NCBI GenBank assembly: GCA_026929865.2
Contig: CM049395.1
Span: 17,120,001 to 17,184,000 of the forward strand
Length of the DNA stretch: 64,000 nt
Direction: 5' to 3'
From: Hyperoplus lanceolatus
Lineage: Eukaryota; Chordata; Actinopteri; Uranoscopiformes; Ammodytidae
A program made the position numbers and the translations under genes. Below the pieces are notes generated by a model. It did not search any database. It was given only the letters and a program-made list of their open reading frames with translations, and was not told the origin of the DNA. Positions 13,001 through 24,437 of this stretch are shown piece by piece (position 1 is the stretch's first letter; every line of letters starts with the position of its first letter).

Positions 13001-14675
13001 TCTCTGTGTCTCCATAAGACCCAGGCACAGTGTGTGGTGACAGCTCTGGTGATTACCTGTCCTGTCTCATTCACACAGCTGGTCTGCAGCTTGGCCACAT
13101 CATGCATCAGAAACTGACACACAGTGATTACGACGTCCTTAGGCATGACTCGCTCGCTCTCTGCACACATTAATTTGCTCTTCCTCTGGGCCATCCACGC
13201 TCATTTCTGTGAACCATGAAATATGAAGCCTCTGTGACGCCGAGTCTTGAGCTAATATTGAATTTCATCTGGGACTAATGTTTGGTTTTTTGAAGCACTC
13301 AGCTCGTCACAGATTCAGATCTCTGATTCAGTGGCTGACTGATCTATTTCACACAGCAACATTCATGTTGGTATTGCTCTTGAACAATTTGTTTTCTAAA
13401 AGTCATATTCAATCACAGCATTCTTAAATAATAAAATTCCATTCATTCAACAATAACACATAAACACATGTTCTTAGAGTTTATCTAAAATGGAGAAAAC
13501 AGTTCCAGTGCTGCTTATCTATCTTTTATGTCTTCACGGTAAGATTTATGTTAATAAAGTAGATTGTTATAGCAAGCCAAAGTGTGCAACTATTATAAAA
13601 CCCCAAAACACTGGATAGATTAAAAAATAAATAAAATAAAAACTTAATAATAAATCAGCTGTACATCTGGTGGCGCTAGAATTTTTTTGGGGGATCAGCA
13701 AAGTCCTTAGGTTTCATCTTCTGGGAACGATTAAGTTATGCAGTACAAATACTTCATATTTCAGTCTGGACCAGATTAGAACAATTATTGAAGGGTGTAC
13801 AGGCTTATAATCAAATACGTCAAGTGGCTGTGTCTTTTAAGAATAATTGAATCCAGCACTGGCAGCCCATTTCTGCGCACTGACGGTTTATGCCCAATTA
13901 ATAAATGTGTGGTTAAGACTGCAGTATGGCATTCCTCCTGCAGTTCATCACTAATGATTTGGAGTGCTTTAATGTCGACTGCCCTGAATGAAGACCACTA
14001 AGCCTGGTGTCACAGTGGCCCGTAAATCACTATCAGTCTTCCTCTCTCTGTCTCTTTTCCGCCTACGCACATTTCTACTGCCAATTTTCTTGCACACTTC
14101 CCCTCAGTTGCTCTAATCATCTTCCTCCCATCCTGTTCTTTTTATTTTCGTTTTCCATGTAGGCCCACGGTCTCTACACTTCTGTCACAGTGTGTCAGAA
14201 CAGGTGGAATCAATTACTGACCCTCCACAGCCCGCTCCCCTGCCACAACTAGCTCTTTAATTGAGGGAATTAATGAGTGATCAGCCAGTGAGATGATTTG
14301 GTGTCATGGATCTCGCTCGGCTATGCGAAGGAGGAAAAGCCGGGGGAGGGATTGTTTGACCGATCCTGCATAACTAATTCTTTCCTTCCACAGAAAAGCA
14401 AAGCGGTTCACTTGCCTCCCCCTGCCTGCTAATCACTTCTACGGTTGAGAAAAGACACAGTAGTACATTACAACATTAAGCGCTACATCACTCTTTTACT
14501 GATTAAGATTGTCTTCGAGAGCCTCTAGCGTTTCATGACGACTTCCATACACTCTGCACTTTTTCAACTTTCCCTCATTTTAACAATCCCACGGCTGTAT
14601 CTTGACATCTGCTCTGTATGGGTTCATACAGTTTTGAAGTGTCTCATGTGTTACTCTTTTTCAAACTCCCCACAG
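10090..14675. other. znf609 intron sequence, mostly unassigned
   Basis: No coding exon or clear transposon is seen. The only local structure noted is the 21-bp tandem duplication near 12450. The block about 14160-14420 is less AT-rich, non-repetitive and contains TTTAATTGAGGGAATTAAT, a homeodomain-site-like sequence. It could be a conserved non-coding element, but that needs a comparison I cannot make. Confidence 0.5.
12445..12486. repeat. 21-bp tandem duplication
   Basis: Two adjacent copies of AAGTGGTATTATCACAGATG-C (12445-12465 and 12466-12486) differ by one base. Confidence 0.85.
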
Positions 14676-14901
14676 ATGGAATCTCCTGTCTCCACGCCAG
14701 CCCCTCCCCCCCTCCACCTCCTGGCCACGGTAGGAAACAGTGAGATTTCCTCACCGTGTGAGCAGATAATGGTACGCACACGCTCGGTGGCGGTAAACAC
14801 ATCCGATGTGGCCCTGGCTACTGAACCTGAGTGCTTGGGGCCCTGCGAGCCTGGTACCAGTGTTAATCTTGAAGGCATTGTGTGGCAGGAAACTGAAGAT
14901 G
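14676..14901 (+). CDS. znf609: znf609 coding exon (first in window): conserved MESPVSTP...EDG block
   Basis: This exon encodes 75 residues plus one base, starting [16 protein letters not shown] and containing [12 protein letters not shown] and [20 protein letters not shown]. These match the conserved middle-N-terminal block of vertebrate ZNF609 (the paralogue ZNF608 has MDSPVSTP and other differences). A pyrimidine-rich acceptor ending CCCCACAG precedes it and a GTAAGT donor follows at 14902. The exon ends one base into a Gly codon that is completed by the next exon. The ATG at 14676 is very probably an internal Met: in the mammalian protein about 250 residues come before this point, and they are not in the window. 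ZNF609 is a nuclear chromatin regulator, reported in mammals to work with the Integrator complex and the cohesin loader NIPBL. That role is known for the family and is not visible here. Confidence 0.96.
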
Positions 14902-17900
14902 GTAAGTGAAGTTTTTTTAACGTGTTGTTGCCACTAATGGTGGCAATTATCGGGAATCTCATGATCGTGTCACAGTTTGATTCAGATCCATTTTCGAAAC
15001 CCATATGATTAATTGACTTGAAAACAGACTGGATTTTCTTGTTCTAACTCCATTGCATTGCACTCGGCTTCATTAAAGCTAGGCTTAGACAATACCATAC
15101 AAAGTGAGTCCTCTTCCAATCAGATTCAGAAATTGTACAGGATAAAAATCACAATTCTTTGGTGAATCTATTACCCCCTAACCCTACCGTTAAGGAATCT
15201 CTTCCATGTGAAACAAGTCAGTAGTGAATTTTGGCATATAACAAAAAGAAGCTTCAAACATGTGGGATATTTGGTTTTGTGCTTTATTTACAAAGCCAGT
15301 GTGGTTGCATTACTGCATCAAAGAGGTATTGGTTTGTTAAGGCTTAATTGAAGCCTCTGTTGTATAATATGTGATTGTCTTGCTGTCATTGCCATACATA
15401 TTTTGCCTGCTAAAATGTAATTGGATATGCCTCAGGAGCTGGTGGTGGTACTACCGCGTGCTTTAACAGCACACATGCTGCATGATCTTGCCAACAAGAA
15501 TAGTAGTTGGCAGGCAGTTCTTAGATGGCCTTGATTTGTGTTTTTGCCTTCGAGTATGCAGACGGGAGTTTGTTGCACAGAGATATATGCTCTCAACAAT
15601 AACAACATGCCTCATAACAAAATGCTTATTTTTTTCAAGAGATTGCCAGTTGGGAATAGAGTTGGCTCCTTTTCTGTGGTGCGTCTGTGTGAAATCCTAG
15701 ACTAATTTTTCCTCCCTTTGATCGATACCACATTCAGCTTATTCAATTTTAAGATGTATCACTGGCACTATCAGGTTCTGCTGGGTCTAAAAAACTGCCC
15801 TCTTTTTCTGTCGTGCATGTGAAATAGTGCAAACACCTAATCTTCAAAGCAGCTCGTGCTCAGCTTGCTCTGCGGGCATGCTGAGTACAAATCGCCCACA
15901 CATCCACAGTGCTGCTTGCTGCTTCACTTGGAGGGACCAAAGAGAAAAATTTCCCAGCCTCATCAACATTCCCAAAGCGCAGTCCCTGCTATTGAATGGC
16001 TTTTCGCCCCGTCTTTCCCTTTCTTTGATTTTTTCTCCAGCCCTGGGCTGTGTCTGATTCACCCCTGTGTTCCTCTCTATTGCAAGTCTTTTCTGTTACC
16101 AAGCATCCAACCACCCCCTTGACTCTGTTTCCAAGCAAACTGGGAGAGAGCGAGTGCAAGGCAGGGGGTTGGGGCAGGGGGGAGATAGACAAGGCTACTT
16201 CTGTTAGTGACACAAACATGGCTTAGAGCCAACACCAGTACTATGTTTGTGCTCCCTCATTCTCTGCCTCCCACAGAGTGATTGACCATCCCCCTCGCCC
16301 TGCCCCCTTCCCTTTTCCCTCGTACAAATCTGTCTTTTGCCTGCACTCACTCTCTTAAAGCTGATATTCTGGCTGAAAAGGTAGTAGTCGGACTGATGGA
16401 GCTCTGTATTCTTCCTATTCTACCATGTAAGGGTGCTGGTCGGAGCTTTTGAGTGGTTTCAAAAGTGGTATGTGTTGAGGTGGAGGGGGGCACTCTGCAG
16501 GTGTAGCACACAGGTTGTTATGGCTATCAGAGCTGTAAGGGACTGTAGGGTTTCCAGGAACAAAACCACTTTGCTCCCTTTTAGAGCCTTTTTTTCTTCT
16601 CTTGGTCAAAACCTCTATCAGGGCAGTCTAGAAAAGTGTCTCATAAAACATGAAAACATATATTTGATAAAGTCAATTATGAAATGGCCTTCAGTTATTC
16701 TGCACCACAGCTTGTTTCTCACACCATATTAATGTTGAAAAACATGAAAAGGGTATTTGCATAATAGGTTAATAATAGGTTAGAAATCTGTTGTGGCTGA
16801 AATGTATGCTGTACCTGAATCCTGAAAAACAGATACGTAATTGTTAGTTTTAGCTTTCCTAAACAGCGGTCAGTGTAGTTGTTATAATTGAGATTGAATC
16901 GGTCCTGAGTTTCTAAGGAGTAAATTCTTAATATCTTCAATTGTTTTACATGTAGCTCACTCACTATAATAAACAACACAAATGTCTTTATTCCCTTTAC
17001 ATAATTTAAATGGTATAAGCCCACTGGCTAGTTTTAAAATGAAAGAGACCCAGATGCTGCTTACTTCAAACTACACTACCATTCTGCTGTTTTTACCCTA
17101 AGAGACCTATAAGGCCGACTTCTTTCATTGTGGGGCAACTGAACAAATGAGGACCAAATGATAAAATCAAGCAAATCCAGGCAGAGTACCAGGGAAGAGC
17201 AACAAACACAGGCCCCACAGACATTTATAAGGCATGCTGATTAGCAGAGAAGTTGAACAGTCCCCCAGTTCTCTGCTTGACAAGTCTCATACAGGGCTGT
17301 TTAGGCATGGACTGTGTGTGTGTGCTCATTTCATTTAGCCTGCCAACCAACAGCTGCTTCATCACCTCCGCCTTTCGGCCTTGTGGGAGTAAATTAACAA
17401 CAGGCTCCCAGTAATTGTCTGTGCCTTACCCGACTCAGTGTCAGAGAAAGAACCAGATGAAGAGGAAGCCAGTAACACCTAACAAAATGCGATCACATAA
17501 GCTGCACCTTTGGTCAGAGCTGACAGGAATTTAATCTTATGAGGCCCAACACATTTTTCGTCCTGGGTAATATCAGAGCAGTTGTAGCAGCCCAATCTAG
17601 AAGCCTTTTTTTAATAAGAATGTGATGCATTAAGTCATATCTAGGAAAAAGAAAAGAACATATGAGCTGAGAGAAAATGAGTCTGTGTCATTCAGTCAGT
17701 CTGGGGGTGAGTGACGCGTAAACATGAGGAGGAGGGAGCCACGGTATTTTAAGGCCCCGCATTAACACAAATCCCCTCAGTGCAGATGAGGCAGTGGCAG
17801 CTCCCAGGGTCGTGTCGGCAGAACGCTTGGCCAACCGCTCCCAGGCTTAGCATGCTGATACCTCCAAATGTCATCTCTAAAATGCTGGAGAAGTTTATTG

Positions 17901-18254
17901 CTCTTGAAACGCAGCCCAGAACGCCTTGGCTCCTTCTCTAGCGTAGAGGGAACACAGAGGGGCCCCTTTGGACAAACACTGCAGCTACATGCCAGTGCCC
18001 CCCTCCATACCTACTTCCCTCCCTCACACACACCGACCCTCTGGTACACAGCAGGCCTATTCCTCAAGCAGGTCCACAGCTTCTTAAGCTCCCTAATAGA
18101 TAAATAATACAGGCTGTTTGTGATAAAGATGTTTGTCTCATGGATTATTTATGCGACACACATAACATCATTGTAGCCGTAGCAAGCATTGACTTAAGTA
18201 CAGGAGTCAAAAGCTGTTTGGCATCTGAATGGGAGAGAGGTCAGTGTGAAACGG
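14902..18254. other. znf609 intron, unique-looking sequence
   Basis: This is the start of the 17.1-kb intron. Apart from CT-rich patches (15990-16330) no repeat family is recognised. Stretches 17240-17480 and 17730-17850 are of balanced composition and free of repeats, so they are the best guesses in this intron for regulatory elements. That is inference only. Confidence 0.5.
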
Positions 18255-19320
18255 CAGGGCTCTAGACTGCGACCAAATGCTCGCATTTTGCGACAATTTT
18301 TGGAGACAGTGCGAGTAGTTTTTAAAACTAGGGGCACGCGCGCGAACGGAAAATTCGCCGACATTTGTATCATTATTATTAGTACTTTGAGAGAGAGAGA
18401 AGTCCGCGAGTGATCAGTTAAACGATCAACAGCGCGGATCACGTAACCTCATCTCAGTGTCCCGCTGTCGTCACGTCTTTAACATGTTGCCAACTGGTGA
18501 CTTTTTCCGCTATACCTGCCGACTTTCCGCCATAGCGATAAGGCTATTAGATTTATTTTTTAACCGCGCGCTCAAGAGCAGAGTAGCAACGGAGCTGTCT
18601 ACTCCTCACCGCTTGACAGCACTCAGTCACACGGGCAGTCTGATAGAAACCCCCCGCCACCTGCAGCAGCCAGCAGACAGCACCGTGTGTGAAGGACGTT
18701 TGTGAACACGAAAATTGTTTGATATGTCCACATTCAATAGGCCACTGCATATCTATAAAAAGCTAACATTGTAGTAATATGGCAACAAAAAAAGTGTGTA
18801 AAGTGAGTTTGTAAATATGTAAATAGGCCTAGTTAATTTGTAAACTACCTGGTCAGCATTTTCTGTTCATTTTGCCTCTTTCAGAATAGCATAGGCTATA
18901 ATGCAAATTAGTTGATAATCTCACCTAGCTCCTACTAGTTACTTTTGGGCCAATAACTAGGCTATTTTCCTGGAGTCAGCAGAGATAGAGTAGGACAAAT
19001 CAGAGGGCTTGGATGTAGAGGTGGTTGTGGTGAAAATGGGCACAAAAAAAAATCCTTTTCCTAAAGGAATGTCTGAAGAATTTCACATGGTGATGCAAAA
19101 TCGAAAACACAATGAACAGTATCATCTGTTGTCAGTGTGGTCCAAAACATGCTGGCAATACAATATCAATAGGCCTAATGTAGTTAAAATTGGGAAACAT
19201 TTTAATAGATGCGTTGCAGGTCTATTTAATGTTTGCTCCTAAATTTTCTGCTTGCGCCCCTAAAAATTCTGAGTTAGGGGCGCCAGTGCTCCTAGTAAAA
19301 TAGGTTAGTCTGGAGCCCTG
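18255..19320. mobile_element. hAT-like transposon with 5-bp target duplication
   Basis: The left end CAGGGCTCTAGACT and the right end (reverse complement CAGGGCTCCAGACT) form inverted repeats. AACGG lies on both sides (18250-18254, 19321-19325). The right subterminal GCGCCAGTGCTCCTAGT resembles GCACCAGTGCTACCACT in the element at 1854-2879. That places both in one family; hAT subgroups with 5-bp duplications are known in fish. No transposase is recognisable; the short open frames are not conserved-looking. Confidence 0.75.
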
Positions 19321-19325
19321 AACGG

Positions 19326-21497
19326 ATATTCCTGTATAAACATTTTTTCTTTTTTTTCTTTATGAATTTCTCCAACCCTGTCAGGGAGTTGGGAAGTAGA
19401 ATATTGTATGAATGGTGCACTTGGCTCTGTAGCTCACTTGCCGGCTATGCTTCTTGCTCTTTTGAAGATCACCTGTCAGTGGCCTCATTGAAATGTTTTT
19501 ACAAAGCGAGCAGTGGCCGCTCTCTGTGAACCCTCTATAGAAACTGTTCTTGAAATAAGAGTGAGCATTGTCAGGAGGCCTGTAGCCCTCTGCCAGGTCA
19601 ATGAGCAAGAAGATGATAGAGTGAGAATACAGTCATAGGAGACCAACTTCTGTTTTTAATGAAAAGAAAATAACAAAAATGCCCTTTTCTGTTTCCTTGC
19701 AGTTTTTCATTTGCTTGTTCCTAAGCCATGTTTACTTTCCAGCCTAAGCCAAGTTTTGCCCTCATCAGTGTTCACTAGAGTGGAAGTGGCCAATTTCCAG
19801 AGGGAATAACACCCCTGTGTAAAGATTTCACCAGATTTTCTAAATTTGTGGTTGAAGTACGCATCGCATGGAAATTAAGATATATAAATGACTCGCCATT
19901 CTTAGAAGGAGGAGACTTATCTTGTTGCTCATAAATGCCAAGTCTCTGGGTGGTGTTACCAAGATGGCACCTGTGTGAACCCAAATCTCTTTAAGAGATA
20001 CTTGGTTCCCTTTCATATTGGCCAACAACTGCATTTTTTCAAGCACTTAAATGGTCTTAAAATGTAAATCATATGCCTGGAGGAATTATAGGCTTTGCCA
20101 GTGGTTGTCATAAGATATCATCTTTGCTATATACACGTCAACGAGAGCTTGAGTAATGCGCCTTTGGCAGACCTGTCTTTTAATTTCTGCACCATCTCAT
20201 TTAACGAAAAACACCACAGGGTTTGTTTTAACAGAGAGATTTTAGATTTACCCATATGGCATTTAAGGAAACTGCTCCTTGCCCCACTACAAATTATTTA
20301 AAGTTATAAATGCATGTAAAATTGGTTTTGAGATGTGGAATGTTTATTTTTTGGCTCTTATATTTGTTACATGTTTTTTGATATATGAGTACATACAGAT
20401 TTCTTATTTTTTTGTGTTTCTGAAGGGAGAAACTGCTGCATGCGGCTGATAATGCTGCTACGATGTGGAAAGCATACTAATGCTCCCTTCCTTTGCCTCT
20501 CAGTGGTATGAGAGAATTGACCTTCTCACAGGCTGTTATTCTTGTCAGTGACTTTGCACTTCTCCCTCTTATGAACCGGAATACAGCTTGAACTTTTTAG
20601 AAAAGGCAAATTTAAAGTTCTAAAATTCTAATTAAATCCTTAACTATGAGTGATAAACATTACTTTATTACAGAGTATTTGATTTTTTACTATATGTTTA
20701 TCAGGGGTTTATTTCTGTAATTTGCACTTCAATTTATATATTTGCTTTGTACAGAGTAGTAAGCTGGACCGAGCAGATGTTTTTCTGTTTGACATAAATC
20801 TCCCTATTATTTTCTAGATTTATTGCAAAATCATTTGTCATAAAATAGTGACTACACTATACATGTGTAACCTACACACTCCCAATGAAGAAAGAGATTC
20901 AGCCTAAGTCTTTACTGCAAGAAATTGTGAAACTATAAAATCTAGAAATTCTAGGGATTTCGAGGCAAAAAAGACGAGATACGATGAACAGATTGAAAGT
21001 ATTTCAAAAATGAATCGGAAGTTCGGAACATTTAAGAAAAAGATTTACAAAAGTATTTAACCGTCAAATTAGTTACCCTACTGTATCAAAGGTAAAGATT
21101 AACAGTATAGCCAAAGTTACCAATAGGAGAACAACAGTTATTGATATAGTGAGTAGCCTACACCTAGATTCCACAGTAAGTAAAATATGCTACTGTTATC
21201 CAAACAGTAACAGTAACATAGAATGTTGAATTAGCAACATATTTGCCAAAGATAACTTGTGACATGCCTAGCTTGGTTAGCGGTTAACTAATCCTTGAAA
21301 AACTGAGCCAACAAGTAAATGAAGAACAACAAAACAACTAATCTTAATAGTATAAGTGTACACATGGAGTTTACTGGAACAGTAAAACACATCAGTAAGC
21401 CCTGCATCAACAACTGCGTTAAATATTGAATTAGCAACATATTAGCCACAAACAGCAAGTTAGTTTAAGGGCTAGCTTGGTTATCAGAAAACTAATA
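19326..21497. other. znf609 intron, unassigned
   Basis: No exon or transposon is recognised. An imperfect direct repeat of about 75 bp occurs at 21225-21295 and 21428-21498 (both include GAATTAGCAACATATT and CTAGCTTGGTTA). The second copy abuts the fold-back element. Confidence 0.5.
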
Positions 21498-21498
21498 C
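21225..21498. repeat. Imperfect ~75-bp direct repeat, two copies about 200 bp apart
   Basis: Copy one is about 21225-21295 and copy two about 21428-21498. Shared blocks are GAATTAGCAACATATT, GCTAGCTTGGTTA and AAAACTAAT/GTTAACTAAT. Nothing indicates its origin. Confidence 0.6.
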
Positions 21499-21660
21499 CC
21501 AGGGGGCAAAGTGATTTTATGGACATGGAGCATTGTAAAAGGTTGTTCACCAAAAATGACATCTAGGACCTTCCACGATCACAACCTGGGTGGACCTTGT
21601 CAACAAGCTGCTGGAAAGCTACAGCGGGCCGACATAGCAAATCAGAACCACTGTTTAAGT

Positions 21661-22596
21661 CACATGTGTCAAACTCAAGGCCCGGGGGCCAGATGTGGCC
21701 CGCGACACGTTTTGATCTGGCCCGCGAATCAATTCGGCCGATTTGAATCAATTCTGAAAAAAAAAAAAAAAAAAAAAATTTTTTTTTCTTCATGGAGCCT
21801 GTGCCATATCCGCAAGTCGCATACACTCCCAACTGTTAGGAAACTTACGTGGCTTACAGCTAGGAATGTCTGCTGAAAGTTCGACAGCTCAGGATTTTAA
21901 GCCATGAATTGATGAACTTGCATCTAAGAAAAGCTGTCAGTTTTCTGAGGGCTGTAAATAGGCCAATATATGTGGCCAAATACCATGCTAATATTGATGA
22001 TTGATTAAGTGTCTAAGGCAGTGGTGTCAAACATCCGGCCCGCGACTTGTAGAGCACACATTTCTGAACATTTAAAAAAAAAGTAAGTTAAATTAAAATT
22101 AAATTAAATTGGGAAAAACGTATTCCAAAACAACAAATAACCTCTGTATTCAAAAATAAATCAAAACAGTAGAAGTTGCACTTTTATTTAATTGTATTTT
22201 GTACTGTCTGCATGTTTGCACAAAATGTGTCCCTGTACATATAGTAAACAAAATTAGACAACTGTAAGGTCAGTGCCTGTTGTATTTGTGTATTCAAATA
22301 AACAGTTGTTTATTTCATTAGTAAGTATTGGCATCTTTGAGCAAAATACTCCTATTCCCGTGGCCAGCAGCAACCTTTACTAAGACATTTCGTGGGGGCT
22401 ACAGAGATCCCTTGTGATCCATGATAATGTAGGTTACATATGTAGGCTGAGTTATAAAGCATATAACTGAAAAACAAAGGTAAAGATTTGGATTTGACAT
22501 ATGTACGTTATTTTGCCATTATTTTACTGGTCCGGCCGTCTTGAGATCAGAGAGGCTGTATGTGGCCCTCGAACCAAAATGAGTTTGACACCCCTG
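21661..22596. mobile_element. Non-autonomous hAT (GTGTCAAACTC type) with 8-bp duplication
   Basis: It starts CACATGTGTCAAACTCAAGG and ends, in reverse complement, CAGGGGTGTCAAACTCAT. GTTTAAGT is present at 21653-21660 and 22597-22604. It sits inside the left arm of the fold-back element. A second head-like segment (CAGTGGTGTCAAACATCCGG) at about 22019 suggests one copy landed in another, or an internal duplication. Confidence 0.85.
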
Positions 22597-23257
22597 GTTT
22601 AAGTGAATGAGGGTGAATGGGTATGGGCTAATGGGGAATTTTTTGAACTTATAGATATCATTATGAAACTTTGCCAGTTGATTACTGACATTAAAACAAC
22701 AACTTTTTGTATTACAGTATTTTCCAAAATGTTTAAATAAATATGAAAAATCATCAATATCTTACTAATGATGCGTACATTTGCATATCCGCAAAGCCCC
22801 AAAATCTAGATGTTGGGAGAAAACAAAGTCAATTAGTTTTTGAATTTTGAAAACAAAACAAGTGTCCAACTGCCTGAAGCCTTTCCTAATCACAGTTAAA
22901 ATTTGATCAATAACCCATAGAAAATAATTTTTTTACACAGTTACATTTCATGTGCCATGGACCAAGAGAGTCCTTTTGGAGTCTCCAGCTGGTATTTTAG
23001 GAAACGGCTAGACATTCCCTTGGAAAATACAGTGTAAAAAATTCATTTTCTATGGGTTATTGATTATATTTGAACCGTGATTAGGAAAAGCTTCAGGCAG
23101 TTGGACACTTGTTTTGTTTTCAAAATTTAAAAACAAATTGACTCTGCTTTTGTCCAACATCTAGATTTTGGGGCATTGCAGATATGCAAATTTACGCATC
23201 ATTAGTAAGATATTGATGATTTTTCATATTTATTCAAACTTTTTTTTTACAAAAAGT

Positions 23258-24164
23258 AGGGGAGAACGGGGTAAGTAGGCACACTTTTTACTCTAGTGAG
23301 AATTGCTTATCACCTAAACATCTTTCAATAGTCATTCCTACATTAAATTGAAGCTTAAGGTGTTGGCTTGAAATATGTACCCCTCACTTTTTCTATCTTG
23401 TTGTAATAAAGAAGAAATTAATCATCAAAGACACCCAAACACTATGGGGTTGATTGTCACAAATGTTATCTTAATGGGAATAATCTTAAAAAGAAGGCAA
23501 GAAAGTAGAACTAAATTTGAAAGTTTAATTGCATTGTCAAGTTGACAAATAGGCCTACATAACTTACTGTAGCCTTGGCAGCTGGTCTAGTTTGGGATGC
23601 ACTGGGTTGTTTTGATTTTGTTGCCCTTTTTTCTTTTGCATGCTAGCTGCCTTTTCCTGCTCTATTCTTTTCTTCTCTGGGGTGTCAGTGAGGATACAGC
23701 TTGACAATTTATTTCGTTATTGGGTTCCTTTTCTGGCTTGCAGCCTTGAGATAACATGTGACAACCAACCCCCCAAAAATTTTGACGACCAACCCCAACT
23801 TGAATTTCTTGCTAGCATCAAGGCCAACAACCATCTGACAACTAATTAGCTTGCTAACCACAATCTAAAATATAGTTTACCCTTCACACTTTGTATGGGT
23901 AACAAGTGTTTTGTTATAAACCCATTGTGTAAAAGCCTAGAAGAAAAATACTGAGGAGCTAAATATTTTCAATTTGACATGAAAAACACAAACTGTCGTC
24001 TCACCTCAAATTCAGCAGTCTAACTCCAAGGAAGACTATGTAGGTGACCTCTGATCCCAATTCTGGATATTTACATACCAAAATTTCATAGACAGCGCCT
24101 TCTGGTTCCGAGATATAACGATTGTGACAACCAATCCATGTGACAAATTACCCCGTTCTCCCCT
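23258..24164. mobile_element. TIR element (AGGGGAGAACGGGGTAA) with 3-bp AGT duplication
   Basis: The ends AGGGGAGAACGGGGTAA and its inverse flank 907 bp. AGT lies on each side (23255-23257, 24165-24167). Comparison with the uninterrupted left arm of the fold-back element shows the empty site had a single copy (ACT on the other strand), which confirms the 3-bp duplication. The reverse strand near 23580-23660 encodes a short Lys/Ala-rich stretch that could be a transposase tail. Superfamily uncertain; a 3-bp duplication would fit PIF/Harbinger or CACTA groups, but the ends are typical of neither. Confidence 0.75.
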
Positions 24165-24437
24165 AGTTGTTTTAGTGTCAGTAATCAACTGGCAAAGTTT
24201 CATAATGATATCTATAAGTTTAAAAAATTCCCCATTAGCCCATCCCCATTCACCCCCATTCGCTTAAACAGTGGTTCTGATTTGCTATGTCGGCCCCCTG
24301 TAGCTTTCCAGCAGCTTGTTGACCAGGTTGTCCACCCAGGTTGGGATCATGGAAGGTCCTGGATATCATTTCTGGTGAACAACCTTTTACAACGCTCCAT
24401 GTCTGTTTTTCAAAAAAAAAGGGTTTTGCCCCCTAGG

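Larger units (their letters stand above)
21498..24437. mobile_element. Fold-back DNA element with ~497-bp inverted arms, each arm interrupted
   Basis: The left end CCCAGGGGGCAAAG and the right end (reverse complement CCTAGGGGGCAAAAC) begin arms that pair along their full length. Examples are GACATGGAGC(A/G)TTGTAAAAGG at both ends and AATAACCCATAGAAAAT near the loop. The left arm runs to 22938 and the right arm from 23032; the loop is about 93 bp. Removing the hAT at 21661-22596 with its duplication, and the element at 23258-24164 with its duplication, leaves arms of 497 and 496 bp. TA dinucleotides flank both ends (21496-21497, 24438-24439), suggesting a Tc1/mariner-type non-autonomous element. 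No protein is encoded. Confidence 0.85.

Noticed and set aside
14535-14675. ATG at 14535 in frame with the znf609 exon
   Set aside because: The sequence before 14676 is a pyrimidine-rich acceptor and shows no conservation with ZNF609.
1-14675. Searched for the 5' coding exons of znf609
   Set aside because: No frame resembling the ZNF609 N-terminus (MSLSSG... and the Ser/Lys-rich region) was found, so they must lie outside the window.
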